NCBI GenBank assembly: GCA_963801505.1
Contig: CAWDEY010000022.1
Coordinates: forward strand, 1 to 64,000
Direction of reading: 5' to 3'
DNA length: 64,000 bases
From: JAOUFP01 sp963801505
GTDB taxonomy: Bacteria > Nitrospirota > Thermodesulfovibrionia > Thermodesulfovibrionales > UBA6898
Shown: one piece after another, positions 30,564 to 37,958 of the stretch
Layout of the letters: each line of letters starts with the position of its first letter
Numbering within the stretch: position 1 is the stretch's first letter
The notes under the pieces: model-generated
The model's database searches: none
Told to the model about the DNA's origin: nothing
What the model saw: the letters and a program-made list of their open reading frames with translations, nothing else
Program-made: the position numbers and the translations under genes

Positions 30564-30968
30564 TCATCTCAGCCAGTCTACAGCCAACAAATTCCCGAGT
30601 TTTTCAAACTCTTTATCCCCAGTGATAACGGGACAGTGCCTCTCAATAGCCAGAGCTGCGGCAAAACAATCTCCAAGAGCTATAGTATGGTGTGCTTTCA
30701 ACTGAGCAACTCTATACATAAAAGCCTTATCCACCACTTCAATAAGCTTTATCGGAAGCTGCTCAATGATCAACAGTGAGTCCTCAGCCTTCTCTAATCC
30801 CTTTGAACGACAAAGAGAATAATAAACTTCACCCCAGTTTACTATACTCATAAGAAGTCTGACCTTGCCCTGCTCGGACTGTTCCAGAAGCCGCTCCACT
30901 TTATCGGCACCTGTCTCATCCTCAAAATATACCATTAGGGCATAACTATCCAGAACAAGATTCTTCAT
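30564..30968 (-). CDS. vapC: PIN-domain toxin (VapC-like ribonuclease)
   Basis: 134 residues. PIN acidic residues appear in order: D in NLVLDSYALMVYF, E in SIVNWGEVYYSL, D in HTIALGDCFAAALA and D in VITGDKEFEKL. Known VapC proteins cleave RNA as Mg-dependent nucleases. The gene overlaps the AbrB-type antitoxin gene by four bases, the standard order antitoxin then toxin. Confidence 0.9.
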   Translation of the reverse strand: MKNLVLDSYALMVYFEDETGADKVERLLEQSEQGKVRLLMSIVNWGEVYYSLCRSKGLEKAEDSLLIIEQLPIKLIEVVDKAFMYRVAQLKAHHTIALGDCFAAALAIERHCPVITGDKEFEKLGNLLAVDWLR

Positions 30969-31195
30969 TCTTTGGCCTCTTTTTTGCGATCGTTTACCAG
31001 TGCCTGAAGAGCTGATTTCCCTTCCTTAAAAAAACCTCTTGCATCCTTAACGGGCTCTCTCAATAAAGGCCTGATTATGATTTCATTGCCCTTTTCAAAG
31101 ATAGCAAGTTTTGTCCCTTTGGCAATGTGGTGTCTTTTCCGAATATCTGCAGGAATTACCACCTGCCCCTTCTCCGTAGTAGTAACTATTGTCAT
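30965..31195 (-). CDS. vapB: AbrB/SpoVT-type antitoxin
   Basis: 76 residues with an N-terminal swapped-hairpin AbrB domain (TEKGQVVIPADIRKRHHIAKG) and a basic-acidic C-terminal tail that would bind the toxin (FFKEGKSALQALVNDRKKEA). It should bind its own promoter and neutralise the PIN toxin. AGGAGG lies just before the ATG. Located at the edge of the integron-like accessory island. Confidence 0.88.
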   Translation of the reverse strand: MTIVTTTEKGQVVIPADIRKRHHIAKGTKLAIFEKGNEIIIRPLLREPVKDARGFFKEGKSALQALVNDRKKEAKE

Positions 31196-31721
31196 TGTTA
31201 TACCTCCTTTGATATTGTACTACTGTCATTAAAGTATACCACAAGTTGTTAGCATGGACACAAGCAAGGAGACGGCCCCGGGAAAGCATCCCTTTGGTTA
31301 CAAGACCCTTTCCATCCTTTATTGCGTTTTAAGTACATCAACAAACCGGAGCACTGCGGGGTCATGCTTTTGTAATTTGCTTTGTATTGTATATTGTATC
31401 AATGCCGAACTCCTGATCCTACACCCTAGTAGCGGGGTCATAGCGGGGTCAGGCTTGGCATATTGGTATTTAGACTATGGATTTCTCAAGACAGGCCGCT
31501 CGCCCTATTTCCCTTTCTGATACTTTAAGCCGCGCATGAGCCACCGTTACTCCTCCTTACCATGTCGTGATACAACTCCGCAGTCTCGGTTTTCGAGTCA
31601 TTGTCTTAAACTATATGATGACGCCACAAATACCACATTGCCAAGCCTGACCCCGCCACGGTACTATTTTGACTCGGTTGTATGCCTCATTAAGTCTATA
31701 GCTCTGCCCGAGTCACTTTAC
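31196..31721. other. Intergenic region between toxin-antitoxin pair and attC site
   Basis: No supported gene. It contains three GCGGGGTCA-type motifs and a long inverted repeat. A very short frame behind AAGGAGGAG on the minus strand (about 31480-31560) encodes only some 24 residues and is not called. Confidence 0.45.
31443..31656. repeat. 18-bp inverted repeat bounding about 178 bp
   Basis: GCGGGGTCAGGCTTGGCA (31443-31460) is the exact reverse complement of 31639-31656. Partial copies (GCGGGGTCATGCTT) lie near 31358, and a related AAGCCTGACCCGCC near 30535. The layout suggests a small miniature element or REP pair. Confidence 0.7.
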
Positions 31722-31768
31722 TCATAACGATGAGTTAAGCGGGTTCCCCCTGGAACGACTAGTTGTAA
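31722..31768 (-). repeat. attC: attC-like integron recombination site A
   Basis: Read on the minus strand: R' TTACAAC, 5-nt spacer, L' GTTCCAG, short loop region, L'' CTTAAC, 5-nt spacer, R'' GTTATGA. GTT/AAC pairs close the inner stem, and R'/R'' pair at most positions. The site starts one base after the stop of the upstream gene, as in a gene cassette. It is less perfect than site B. Confidence 0.6.
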
Positions 31769-32740
31769 TCATATTCCTCTGTCATTCTTCAGTTGTTTAA
31801 GCTGGCAGCGTTCCGTATTTCCCTTACCCTTCTTGTCCTCACGCTGGCAGAGTAAATTCAATATTGTTTTTTCAATCTTTTGAAACGGAAGAATAATTAA
31901 TTCTATTCCGTACTTGTCGAGAAATTCTTGTCGTTCGGCAGAGCAGATGTCTCCAATAACAACAACCATCATTGCAATGTTAGGAATTAGCCCGTCTTTG
32001 GCAAGACATTTTTCTAGTTTATCTCTATACTCCAAAATCTTATATGCATGTGTTCTGTCTAGTCTTTTTTTTTGAATTTCAACGACAACGAAACTACCGT
32101 TAGCTGACGCGAATAAGGAATCAGGTAGCAATCTATTCAAGACAGGTGGCTTATCGATAAAGGTCAGTTCTTTTCCTAGAAATTGGGCGGGATAGCTTTC
32201 AATTAGCAGTTCATAAAACTTCTCAGAGAATGTTTTCTGTACCGTTTTGTCTTTAATGTAGAATCGTATAATTTCAAAGCTCAAAGCTAAGCAGTAACCT
32301 TGAGAACACCAGAAATTATGTAGTTTGTTAAAATGAGCCAATTCTTTATTGATTGTCTTCGATGAAACTGTCCTTGCTCGTTCCTGCACGAAATATTCGA
32401 TCACAGTCGGAGACGGTTCTAAGCAATCGGCTTCAGACATATTATTGGTTTTGAAATATTGTAGGAGAGACTTAAAACTATTGCGTAGCTCTTTGCATTT
32501 TGAATGGTCTTCATTTTCTTCAAAATATTTCATCGCTGAAGAAAAGAGAACGTCCATGGATGGAATATTGTTTAATCGGGGCTGAAAGTGATAAAGGTGC
32601 CTGAATTTTTGCGCAAACTGTTCCGCTTGCTCTTCATTTTTAATATTGTCCGGCAGTGTCTTTCTAACACGTTTGCCATTGCGACCGTTCGGCCAAAAAT
32701 CATACACCCACTTGCCATTCTTTTTTAATCTTAATGACAT
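31769..32740 (-). CDS. Integrase-like DNA-binding protein fused to a PD-(D/E)XK-like nuclease domain
   Basis: 323 residues. Residues 1-50 resemble the arm-binding N-terminus of tyrosine recombinases (LRLKKNGKWVYDFWPNGRNG, KRVRKTLP). Residues 60-160 look like their core-binding helical domain (MDVLFSSAMKYFEENED, SSKTINKELAHFNKLHNFW). The catalytic R-HxxR-Y domain is absent. Instead, residues 175-280 show a nuclease-fold pattern: PDSLFAS, then FVVVEIQKKRLD and HAYKILEYRDKLEK, with a variant E-x-Q for the usual (D/E)-x-K. It lies 7 bases after a small unknown gene and ends at attC-like site A. It is A+T-richer than the core genes. Nuclease assignment is by pattern only. Confidence 0.55.
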   Translation of the reverse strand: MSLRLKKNGKWVYDFWPNGRNGKRVRKTLPDNIKNEEQAEQFAQKFRHLYHFQPRLNNIPSMDVLFSSAMKYFEENEDHSKCKELRNSFKSLLQYFKTNNMSEADCLEPSPTVIEYFVQERARTVSSKTINKELAHFNKLHNFWCSQGYCLALSFEIIRFYIKDKTVQKTFSEKFYELLIESYPAQFLGKELTFIDKPPVLNRLLPDSLFASANGSFVVVEIQKKRLDRTHAYKILEYRDKLEKCLAKDGLIPNIAMMVVVIGDICSAERQEFLDKYGIELIILPFQKIEKTILNLLCQREDKKGKGNTERCQLKQLKNDRGI

Positions 32741-32747
32741 GTACAGG

Positions 32748-33167
32748 TCACGAAATGATATTTAATTTTTTCGCGGGAGCTGCTTTTTTGAATGCCTCTA
32801 TATCTTCTGGAGCATTTGAATATAAAACAATTCCGGGAATGTTTTTCTTTTCAATTAAGTCTTTCAATTGATCGAAATATGCATACGCTGCTAAGACAGG
32901 TCCCCGTATGAAGCCAGAAGCTTTAGCCTGGCGAGTTTGGAGAAAAAATATAATTGGATCGATAAAGACTTTTTTCTTTGAAAGTAGTACATTGACGGCA
33001 TGTTGTTCCAATCTTTCTTCTATAACACCAGCTTGCAATGTACCGCGCGTTGGGACGACTAATAAGATTTGGTTGCACTTATTATCAATAGCAATCTTCA
33101 CTGCCGTTGCCAAACAGGCATCGAACGCGTGCTGATGTTGCTCGGTTATAGGAGTGTAATAGTTCAT
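32748..33167 (-). CDS. Unrecognised cassette protein, partner of the integrase/nuclease fusion
   Basis: 139 residues, no signal peptide, no membrane segment. Alternating strands and helices (NQILLVVPTRGTLQAGVIEE, VFIDPIIFFLQT, IPGIVLYSNAPEDIEAF) suggest a Rossmann-like fold; there is no P-loop. I do not recognise the family. It is the first gene of a two-gene cassette, beginning about 32 bases inside the cassette boundary at site B, and is separated by only 7 bases from the nuclease-like gene, so the two products probably act together. A+T-rich like its neighbour. Confidence 0.6.
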   Translation of the reverse strand: MNYYTPITEQHQHAFDACLATAVKIAIDNKCNQILLVVPTRGTLQAGVIEERLEQHAVNVLLSKKKVFIDPIIFFLQTRQAKASGFIRGPVLAAYAYFDQLKDLIEKKNIPGIVLYSNAPEDIEAFKKAAPAKKLNIIS

Positions 33168-33193
33168 GTCTTCAGTATCCTTATTATTTGGCC

Positions 33194-33241
33194 GTACAAC
33201 ACTGAGTTCAGCGGGTTCACCGCTGGAACAGCTGGTTGGAC
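33194..33241 (-). repeat. attC: attC-like integron recombination site B
   Basis: Read on the minus strand: R' GTCCAAC, spacer CAGCT, L' GTTCCAGCGG, loop TGAAC, L'' CCGCTGAAC, spacer TCAGT, R'' GTTGTAC, 48 nt in all. L' and L'' pair perfectly (GTT/AAC and CAGCGG/CCGCTG) with a single extrahelical C, and R' and R'' pair at six of seven positions. These are defining features of folded attC sites. It lies 41 bases after the lipoprotein gene. Confidence 0.78.
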
Positions 33242-33282
33242 AATCTTTTTCTCGATTCGCTTCGAGATTCTAACAACAAAAA

Positions 33283-34875
33283 CTAATGATATCGACTCCG
33301 ATATAACTGCCATGTCGAACCATCCGACCGACTCCAGATTATATCAGCATCGCCGGTTCCATCCATAGCTATATCATATGTAATATTATTCAACTGATCA
33401 TGACTTACGGCCATTAAATAGTTCTCAGTCCAAACGCCATTGATATATTGCCGCCTGAATGCTTGCCAGTCTGCGCCATTGGCCTGATTCCAAAGGAGAA
33501 TTGCATTACCGCTATTATCCATTTTGACAAATGGATTGGCAGCAAATATCCCGGATGAGCTAACTAATGTGGGTTCACTCCATATCCCAGCCCGCAATTC
33601 AGCAATGAACACATGATAAATATTATTAATGCTTTGTTGCCAAGACATAATTGCATTGCCGTTGTTATCCATAGCAACGCTTGGACAACGCACATATACG
33701 CCTGCCGGATTGACAGGGACGGGGCCACACCAACTGCCATTACGGAACTCATTTCGATAGACGTGAGACGTGAGTTCTTCCGTATGAACCCATACCACTA
33801 TCGCATTGTCGTTATTGTCAAAGGAAATTTGATATAACCTATCCGAATCTTCTCCCACTGCGCTAATAATCTCTTGATAGTTCCATATTCCGTTTTGGAA
33901 TTCCCTGCTGTATAGTTTTCCAGAGGTGTACCAAGTAATAATTGCATTTCCTTTGTTATTGATTACTACCTGAGGGTATTCGGCACTCCCGCCGTTGGAA
34001 ACTGCGACAGGGGTGCGCCACAGTCCATCACTATATTCTATTTTGTAAATGTCGCTGTTGTCTTGTGACCATACGACTATTGCATTGCCGCCGTCATTCA
34101 TAGACACCTCTGGCGGGGAACTGGGAGTAAAAGGCGTCGTATTAATAATACGCGGCTCGCTCCACACTCCATTTCTATATTCAATCATTACTATTCCACC
34201 AGTTGTTCCGGCAATGCCCCAATCATTCCATACTATGATGGCATTACCATTATTATCCATGGCGACATCAGGCGAATATACATTAGTCGCATTTCCGCTT
34301 ATGACCTTTGGATCGCTCCAGATGCCGCCACTTAGTTGACTCATAACGATTTCATAGATACCGCCGTCATTATTATATCTCCACCAAACAATAATTGAGT
34401 TGCCGTGGTTATCCATGGCAGTTCTTGCAAATGTAGCTTGACTGAAGAGTTCGGGAGTACTCCATTGGCTGCTTTGGGTTGTAAAAGTGGAAGTATAATC
34501 CGCAGGCGTTACTTCACCGTTTACACCTCTGATTGCGGAAGTTATTGTTACAGTGTATTTGCGGGCCGCACATAGCTTGCTTTTCGGTTTGAATATAGCC
34601 TGGTTGCCATTCACTATTAATTTATCAGCATCCACAGAATAATTTTGTTCATCCGTTACATAAAATGTCGCAAAATTAACACTATCAGCTTTGAGATCAG
34701 CGCTAAATAATACAGTAATGTTTCCATCTCTTAGAACGTAGCTGGCCCCATTCAAAGGTGTGATGCCTACAACCTTCAGCTCTGCAGTAGGCGTAGCGGA
34801 TGACGAGCCAGATCCGCCACTACAACCACTTAGGGTAATCAGTAATGCAATTAAATAAAAATGAATTTTGCTCAT
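33283..34875 (-). CDS. Lipoprotein with Ig-like domain and MDNNGNAIIVW beta-propeller-like repeats
   Basis: 530 residues. A lipobox (LLITLSGC) predicts lipid anchoring at the cell envelope. Next comes a Big_5/SbsA-type Ig-like domain (LKVVGITPLNGASYVLRDG, LFSADLKADSVNFATFYV, YTVTITSAIRG). From residue 135 on, eight or so units of about 45-50 residues recur with a core (V-x-M-D-N-N-G-N-A-I-I-V-W) followed by a second motif (G-x-W-S-x-P), suggesting a beta-propeller. GGAGG precedes the start. It ends just before attC-like site B and looks like the first cassette of the array. Ligand unknown. Confidence 0.75.
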   Translation of the reverse strand: MSKIHFYLIALLITLSGCSGGSGSSSATPTAELKVVGITPLNGASYVLRDGNITVLFSADLKADSVNFATFYVTDEQNYSVDADKLIVNGNQAIFKPKSKLCAARKYTVTITSAIRGVNGEVTPADYTSTFTTQSSQWSTPELFSQATFARTAMDNHGNSIIVWWRYNNDGGIYEIVMSQLSGGIWSDPKVISGNATNVYSPDVAMDNNGNAIIVWNDWGIAGTTGGIVMIEYRNGVWSEPRIINTTPFTPSSPPEVSMNDGGNAIVVWSQDNSDIYKIEYSDGLWRTPVAVSNGGSAEYPQVVINNKGNAIITWYTSGKLYSREFQNGIWNYQEIISAVGEDSDRLYQISFDNNDNAIVVWVHTEELTSHVYRNEFRNGSWCGPVPVNPAGVYVRCPSVAMDNNGNAIMSWQQSINNIYHVFIAELRAGIWSEPTLVSSSGIFAANPFVKMDNSGNAILLWNQANGADWQAFRRQYINGVWTENYLMAVSHDQLNNITYDIAMDGTGDADIIWSRSDGSTWQLYRSRYH

Positions 34876-34893
34876 TGTGCTACCTCCGACATG

Positions 34894-35175
34894 TCAACCA
34901 GTGATTATACAGTTCACGCGCGCGCGCGTGAACTCGCTAATACGCTTTTTTGCGGTATTAGCGAGTTTAGCAATATGCATGCCATACAAAAATTGTATAG
35001 TTTTCTTTCTAACGCCGGAAATTTCCTCTTTCGGTAAGATGCCAGCAAAATCGACTTTGCCATAAGTACTTGAATTGATTGCATACTTCCGGTTGACTAA
35101 CATTCCATTTTGCGTATTATCAAGTTTTCTGCTAAACATGTTATGACAGATTTGCCGGAGGATATTCCGGTGCAA
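34894..35175 (-). CDS. Possible small ORF, unrecognised
   Basis: A 93-codon frame with lysine-rich, protein-like composition in its middle (KYAINSSTYGKVDFAGILPK, IQFLYGMHIAKLANTAKKRI). Its C-terminal codons run through a hairpin and a CG palindrome, which is unusual for coding DNA. It is not an integron integrase. It may be a remnant. Confidence 0.25.
   Translation of the reverse strand: MHRNILRQICHNMFSRKLDNTQNGMLVNRKYAINSSTYGKVDFAGILPKEEISGVRKKTIQFLYGMHIAKLANTAKKRISEFTRARVNCIITG
34912..34965. repeat. Alternating-CG palindrome beside a 13-bp hairpin
   Basis: A perfect 20-bp palindrome (GTTCACGCGC / GCGCGTGAAC, 34912-34931) overlaps the edge of a second inverted repeat, AACTCGCTAATAC (34929-34941) with GTATTAGCGAGTT (34953-34965) around a T-run. 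Both lie just upstream of the lipoprotein gene, with a TATAAT hexamer (minus strand, 34904-34909) adjacent. It could be an operator, a terminator of upstream transcription, or the cassette-array boundary. Confidence 0.6.
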
Positions 35176-35222
35176 TGTAAAACCGCTATCGAGGGGGGAA
35201 AGATGTGTGAGTGTCTTGGTCT

Positions 35223-35255
35223 CTGGATCCCCCGGTCAAGCCGGAGGATGACGAA
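35223..35255. repeat. Dispersed GGATCC/GGATGAC-type palindromic repeat
   Basis: CTGGATCCCCCGGTCAAG and CCGGAGGATGAC form a short stem; same family as 11702-11774. Confidence 0.5.
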
Positions 35256-35454
35256 TGTTCCATCTCCAAAAGTCCTTCTGAGTGCCCCTTTCAATCCCTC
35301 ACCTCCAAATAGAAGTGAAGCTAATATATCAACCCGGCTCTTCCTGAGTCAATACAAATTTCAGGAATGTCGTAAGACTTCAGTGAAACGGGGAAAAATC
35401 ATAACCCCTCCTCCCCTTATCTTAAGAGGAGGAATATGGCCCCCCTTAGGTTAA

Positions 35455-35780
35455 CTGAGCATTGGACACAAATAGTGCTAGACCCCGAGGCTCATCAGCC
35501 AAGAAGGGCAACCGCAGAGGGATTGCCCTACGGGTTGACCGGCTTACGCTTTAAGCCGGTCAGCCTTGCCTGCTTTCCCCTTCGAAAATTTTAGGGCTGC
35601 GACCGAGGCCGCGCGTTTAAAATTTGGGACTGTCTGAGCTAAGCGAGTTTCCCAAATTTAGCGCGACCGACCGAGCAGACCGGCCCAGAGGGTGAAAGTT
35701 TCGTTGGGGCGCCATTCTTTTGGATACTTTTCTTGAGGCGTGTAAGAAAAGTATCCGGGGCACGGGGCAGCGCCCCGTTC
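35455..35780. other. Structured noncoding element with serial hairpins
   Basis: Three strong stems in 330 bases without a gene: TGACCGGCTTA / TAAGCCGGTCA (35536-35562); AAATTTGGGA / TCCCAAATTT (35620-35659); and GGATACTTTTCTT / AAGAAAAGTATCC (35722-35756), the last enclosed by GGGGCGC (35706-35712) and GCGCCCC (35770-35776). The region 35176-35936 otherwise shows nothing coding. It may be a long dispersed repeat or an unknown RNA. Confidence 0.55.
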
Positions 35781-35936
35781 CGGACGCCATGCAATACTCT
35801 CCAGTGTCGAGCAGCGTTTATGGGCAAAGATCAGTTAGGTTAAGAGCCAACAGTAGGTGCCTTAAGCAGGGAATGGTGCATTCCTTTAAAGAGAACTATT
35901 TTTAAACAGTTAATAATCCCTCAAAAGAGAGATATA

Positions 35937-37337
35937 ATGAGTAAAGCTTTATACTACGGAGGTTCTGTGGCGGAACAGGACAGCACAATTGACCTTACCA
36001 GCGGAAGCATATGGGAAAACATTTGGAGCATGTCATGGCCGATGCTCATTGTAATGTTCTTCAACTTCCTTGTCGGTCTCACCGACGTGTATGTCGCGGG
36101 CTTTTTGGGTCCTGAAATACAGGCAATAGTCGGCTTTGTAAGCCAGTTATATTTTTCCATCATTATTGTGGCAAACGCCATAAGCATCGGCACTGTGGCT
36201 CTGCTCTCAAGGGCTGTCGGCGCAGGCAGGTTCGAAGACGCTCTCTCTGCCGCAAGACAGTCCCTTCTCTTCGGGATCGCATGCGCCCTGGCGCTGACGG
36301 CTGCAGGACTTTTCCTTCATAATCAGATAATATCGTTCGCCGGGTTTCCCAGAAATATCCATCAGATAGCCGCAGACTTTTTCGTGATATTTGCCTTCGC
36401 CCTCGCGCCTAATTATATGGTAATCCTGTCGACTGCCATATTCAGGGCAGGAGGTGAAGTGCGACTTATGTTAGTGGCGATGTCCCTTATCAGCGTGATC
36501 AATATCGCGCTGAATTTTCTTCTGGTCTTCGGGCTGTTTTCCTTCCAGGGCTTAGGCTACAGGGGCATAGCCCTCTCGACCTCAACTGCGATGTTCGCCG
36601 GGACAGTCATCTGCCTGATACTTTTCAGAAAAAGCCGCTGGAAGAATATTTTTTCGGGTACGTGGCATGTTTCCTATGATCTGCTCAGAAAGATTTTTCT
36701 TTTGAGCTGGCCTGCGGCCCTTGTTCAGGTATCCTGGAATGCCAGCTACATCATAATTTACAATATTCTCGGCCACCTTGAGGAAGGGAGCATCACTGCC
36801 ATGGCAGCTCTTACCAACAGCCTTAGGATCGAAGCGATCATCTACCTCCCTGTATTTGCCCTGAATATGGCTGCCTCAGTCCTTACAGGACAGAACCTTG
36901 GCGCTGCCTCGCCTGAAAGGGCGGAGAAGATCGGCTGGAAGATATCTATAGCAGGGGTCATCTTCGTGAGCGCTATGGCACTGCCAATCTTCGTTTGGGC
37001 CGGCGCCATTTCCTCCCCGATTGCAAAGGACCCGCAGGTGCTTGATGAAAGCGTCCGTTATCTCAGGATAATGATGCTCTCCGAGCCCTTTCTGGCGCTC
37101 AGTGTTGTTTTAGGAGGCTGTCTCCAGGGAGCCGGAGATACAAAGGGGGCTATGTTAGTTATTGTAAGCGCTCTCTGGATCGTCCGCCTGCCGCTTGCAT
37201 ATCTCCTGGCTGTTGTTGCAGGTTACGGCGCCTTTGGTGTATGGACAGCCATGGCAATCTCAATGTGCTTACAGGGCATCGCCATGACTGTCAGGTTCAG
37301 AAACGGACGATGGAAGTACTTAAAACCCTGGGGCTGA
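35937..37337 (+). CDS. MATE-family multidrug efflux protein
   Basis: 466 residues with twelve hydrophobic segments in two homologous halves, as in Na+/H+-coupled MATE (NorM/DinF-type) exporters. Family text: SWPMLIVMFFNFLVGLTDVYVAG in the first helix and SWPAALVQVSWNASYIIIYNI at the start of the second half, plus TAIFRAGGEVRLMLV. Monocistronic; a weak AGAGAG precedes the ATG. It expels cationic drugs or metabolites; the substrate is not predictable. Confidence 0.92.
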   Translation: MSKALYYGGSVAEQDSTIDLTSGSIWENIWSMSWPMLIVMFFNFLVGLTDVYVAGFLGPEIQAIVGFVSQLYFSIIIVANAISIGTVALLSRAVGAGRFEDALSAARQSLLFGIACALALTAAGLFLHNQIISFAGFPRNIHQIAADFFVIFAFALAPNYMVILSTAIFRAGGEVRLMLVAMSLISVINIALNFLLVFGLFSFQGLGYRGIALSTSTAMFAGTVICLILFRKSRWKNIFSGTWHVSYDLLRKIFLLSWPAALVQVSWNASYIIIYNILGHLEEGSITAMAALTNSLRIEAIIYLPVFALNMAASVLTGQNLGAASPERAEKIGWKISIAGVIFVSAMALPIFVWAGAISSPIAKDPQVLDESVRYLRIMMLSEPFLALSVVLGGCLQGAGDTKGAMLVIVSALWIVRLPLAYLLAVVAGYGAFGVWTAMAISMCLQGIAMTVRFRNGRWKYLKPWG

Positions 37338-37346
37338 ATCTGTTTT

Positions 37347-37474
37347 AACCACAGAGACGCAGGGATCACAGAGTAAAATCAAGGAGTTACGGGCAGGATA
37401 GGGGCAACCAAACTGGTCAGTCCCCTATTTGCCTCAAACCCGCATTTTCTCAGCGTCTCTGTGCCTCCGTGGTG
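37347..37474. repeat. Inverted repeat element (CCACAGAGACGC type)
   Basis: AACCACAGAGACGC (37347-37360) faces GCGTCTCTGTGCCTCCGTGG (from 37453), enclosing about 90 bp. A loosely related ACCACAGAGGG occurs near 45254. The 620-base gap to 37958 has no supported gene. Confidence 0.55.
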
Positions 37475-37838
37475 AATGAACTGCCGTTTTTAGGATAACC
37501 AAAAAAGTGAGATAGAAAAACTCTGCGAACCTTTATATATTTTTTAATCTCAGTGAACTATGTGTTTAAGCTGCCTTTGTTCCCACAAACTAACACGCAT
37601 TGTTGAGAAGTACGGAAGAAAAAACGAATTACCCTGAAAATACAGGGAGTTCTCCGGTCTGCCTAATAATTAGGCAACGCAACTCATTGAAATATAAGGG
37701 ATTTGATATTATTTCCTGTTTCCTCATATGTCAAGGTCTTGAAGCATAAAAACAATAAATTTCAGACAAATCAGGCCAGAATAAGGTGGAGTATAGAATT
37801 GAGGCTGCATTCCCCGCGAAGGCGGATTATTGCTGATC

Positions 37839-37862
37839 GTAGGGACGGGATTCATCCTGCCC
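37839..37862. repeat. GTAGGG-type palindromic repeat
   Basis: GTAGGGACGGGATTC with ATCCTGCCC forms a short imperfect palindrome related to those at 25373-25430 and 63839-63867. Confidence 0.5.
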
Positions 37863-37900
37863 TTCGGTGAAGGGTTTTGATCCAAAGGCGGACAAGCTAC

Positions 37901-37932
37901 AAAAAAGGGCAGGATTCGCCCCTGCCCTTTTT
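37901..37932 (-). terminator. Terminator after metF
   Basis: AAAAAGGGCAGG (37902-37913) pairs with CCTGCCCTTTTT (37921-37932), loop ATTCGCC; T-runs on both strands make it bidirectional. It lies 26 bases past the metF stop. Confidence 0.85.
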
Positions 37933-37958
37933 ATAGTCACGTATATATTTTCTGTAGG

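Noticed and set aside
31254..31727. Short plus-strand ORFs between the toxin-antitoxin genes and attC site A
   Set aside because: They run through repeats, have no ribosome sites or domain-like composition.
34894..35454. Integron integrase near the cassette array
   Set aside because: Frames on both strands here lack the R-HxxR-Y signature and the integron-specific insert.
30000..36000. CRISPR array or Cas genes in the accessory island
   Set aside because: No regularly spaced repeats and no Cas-like protein were seen.
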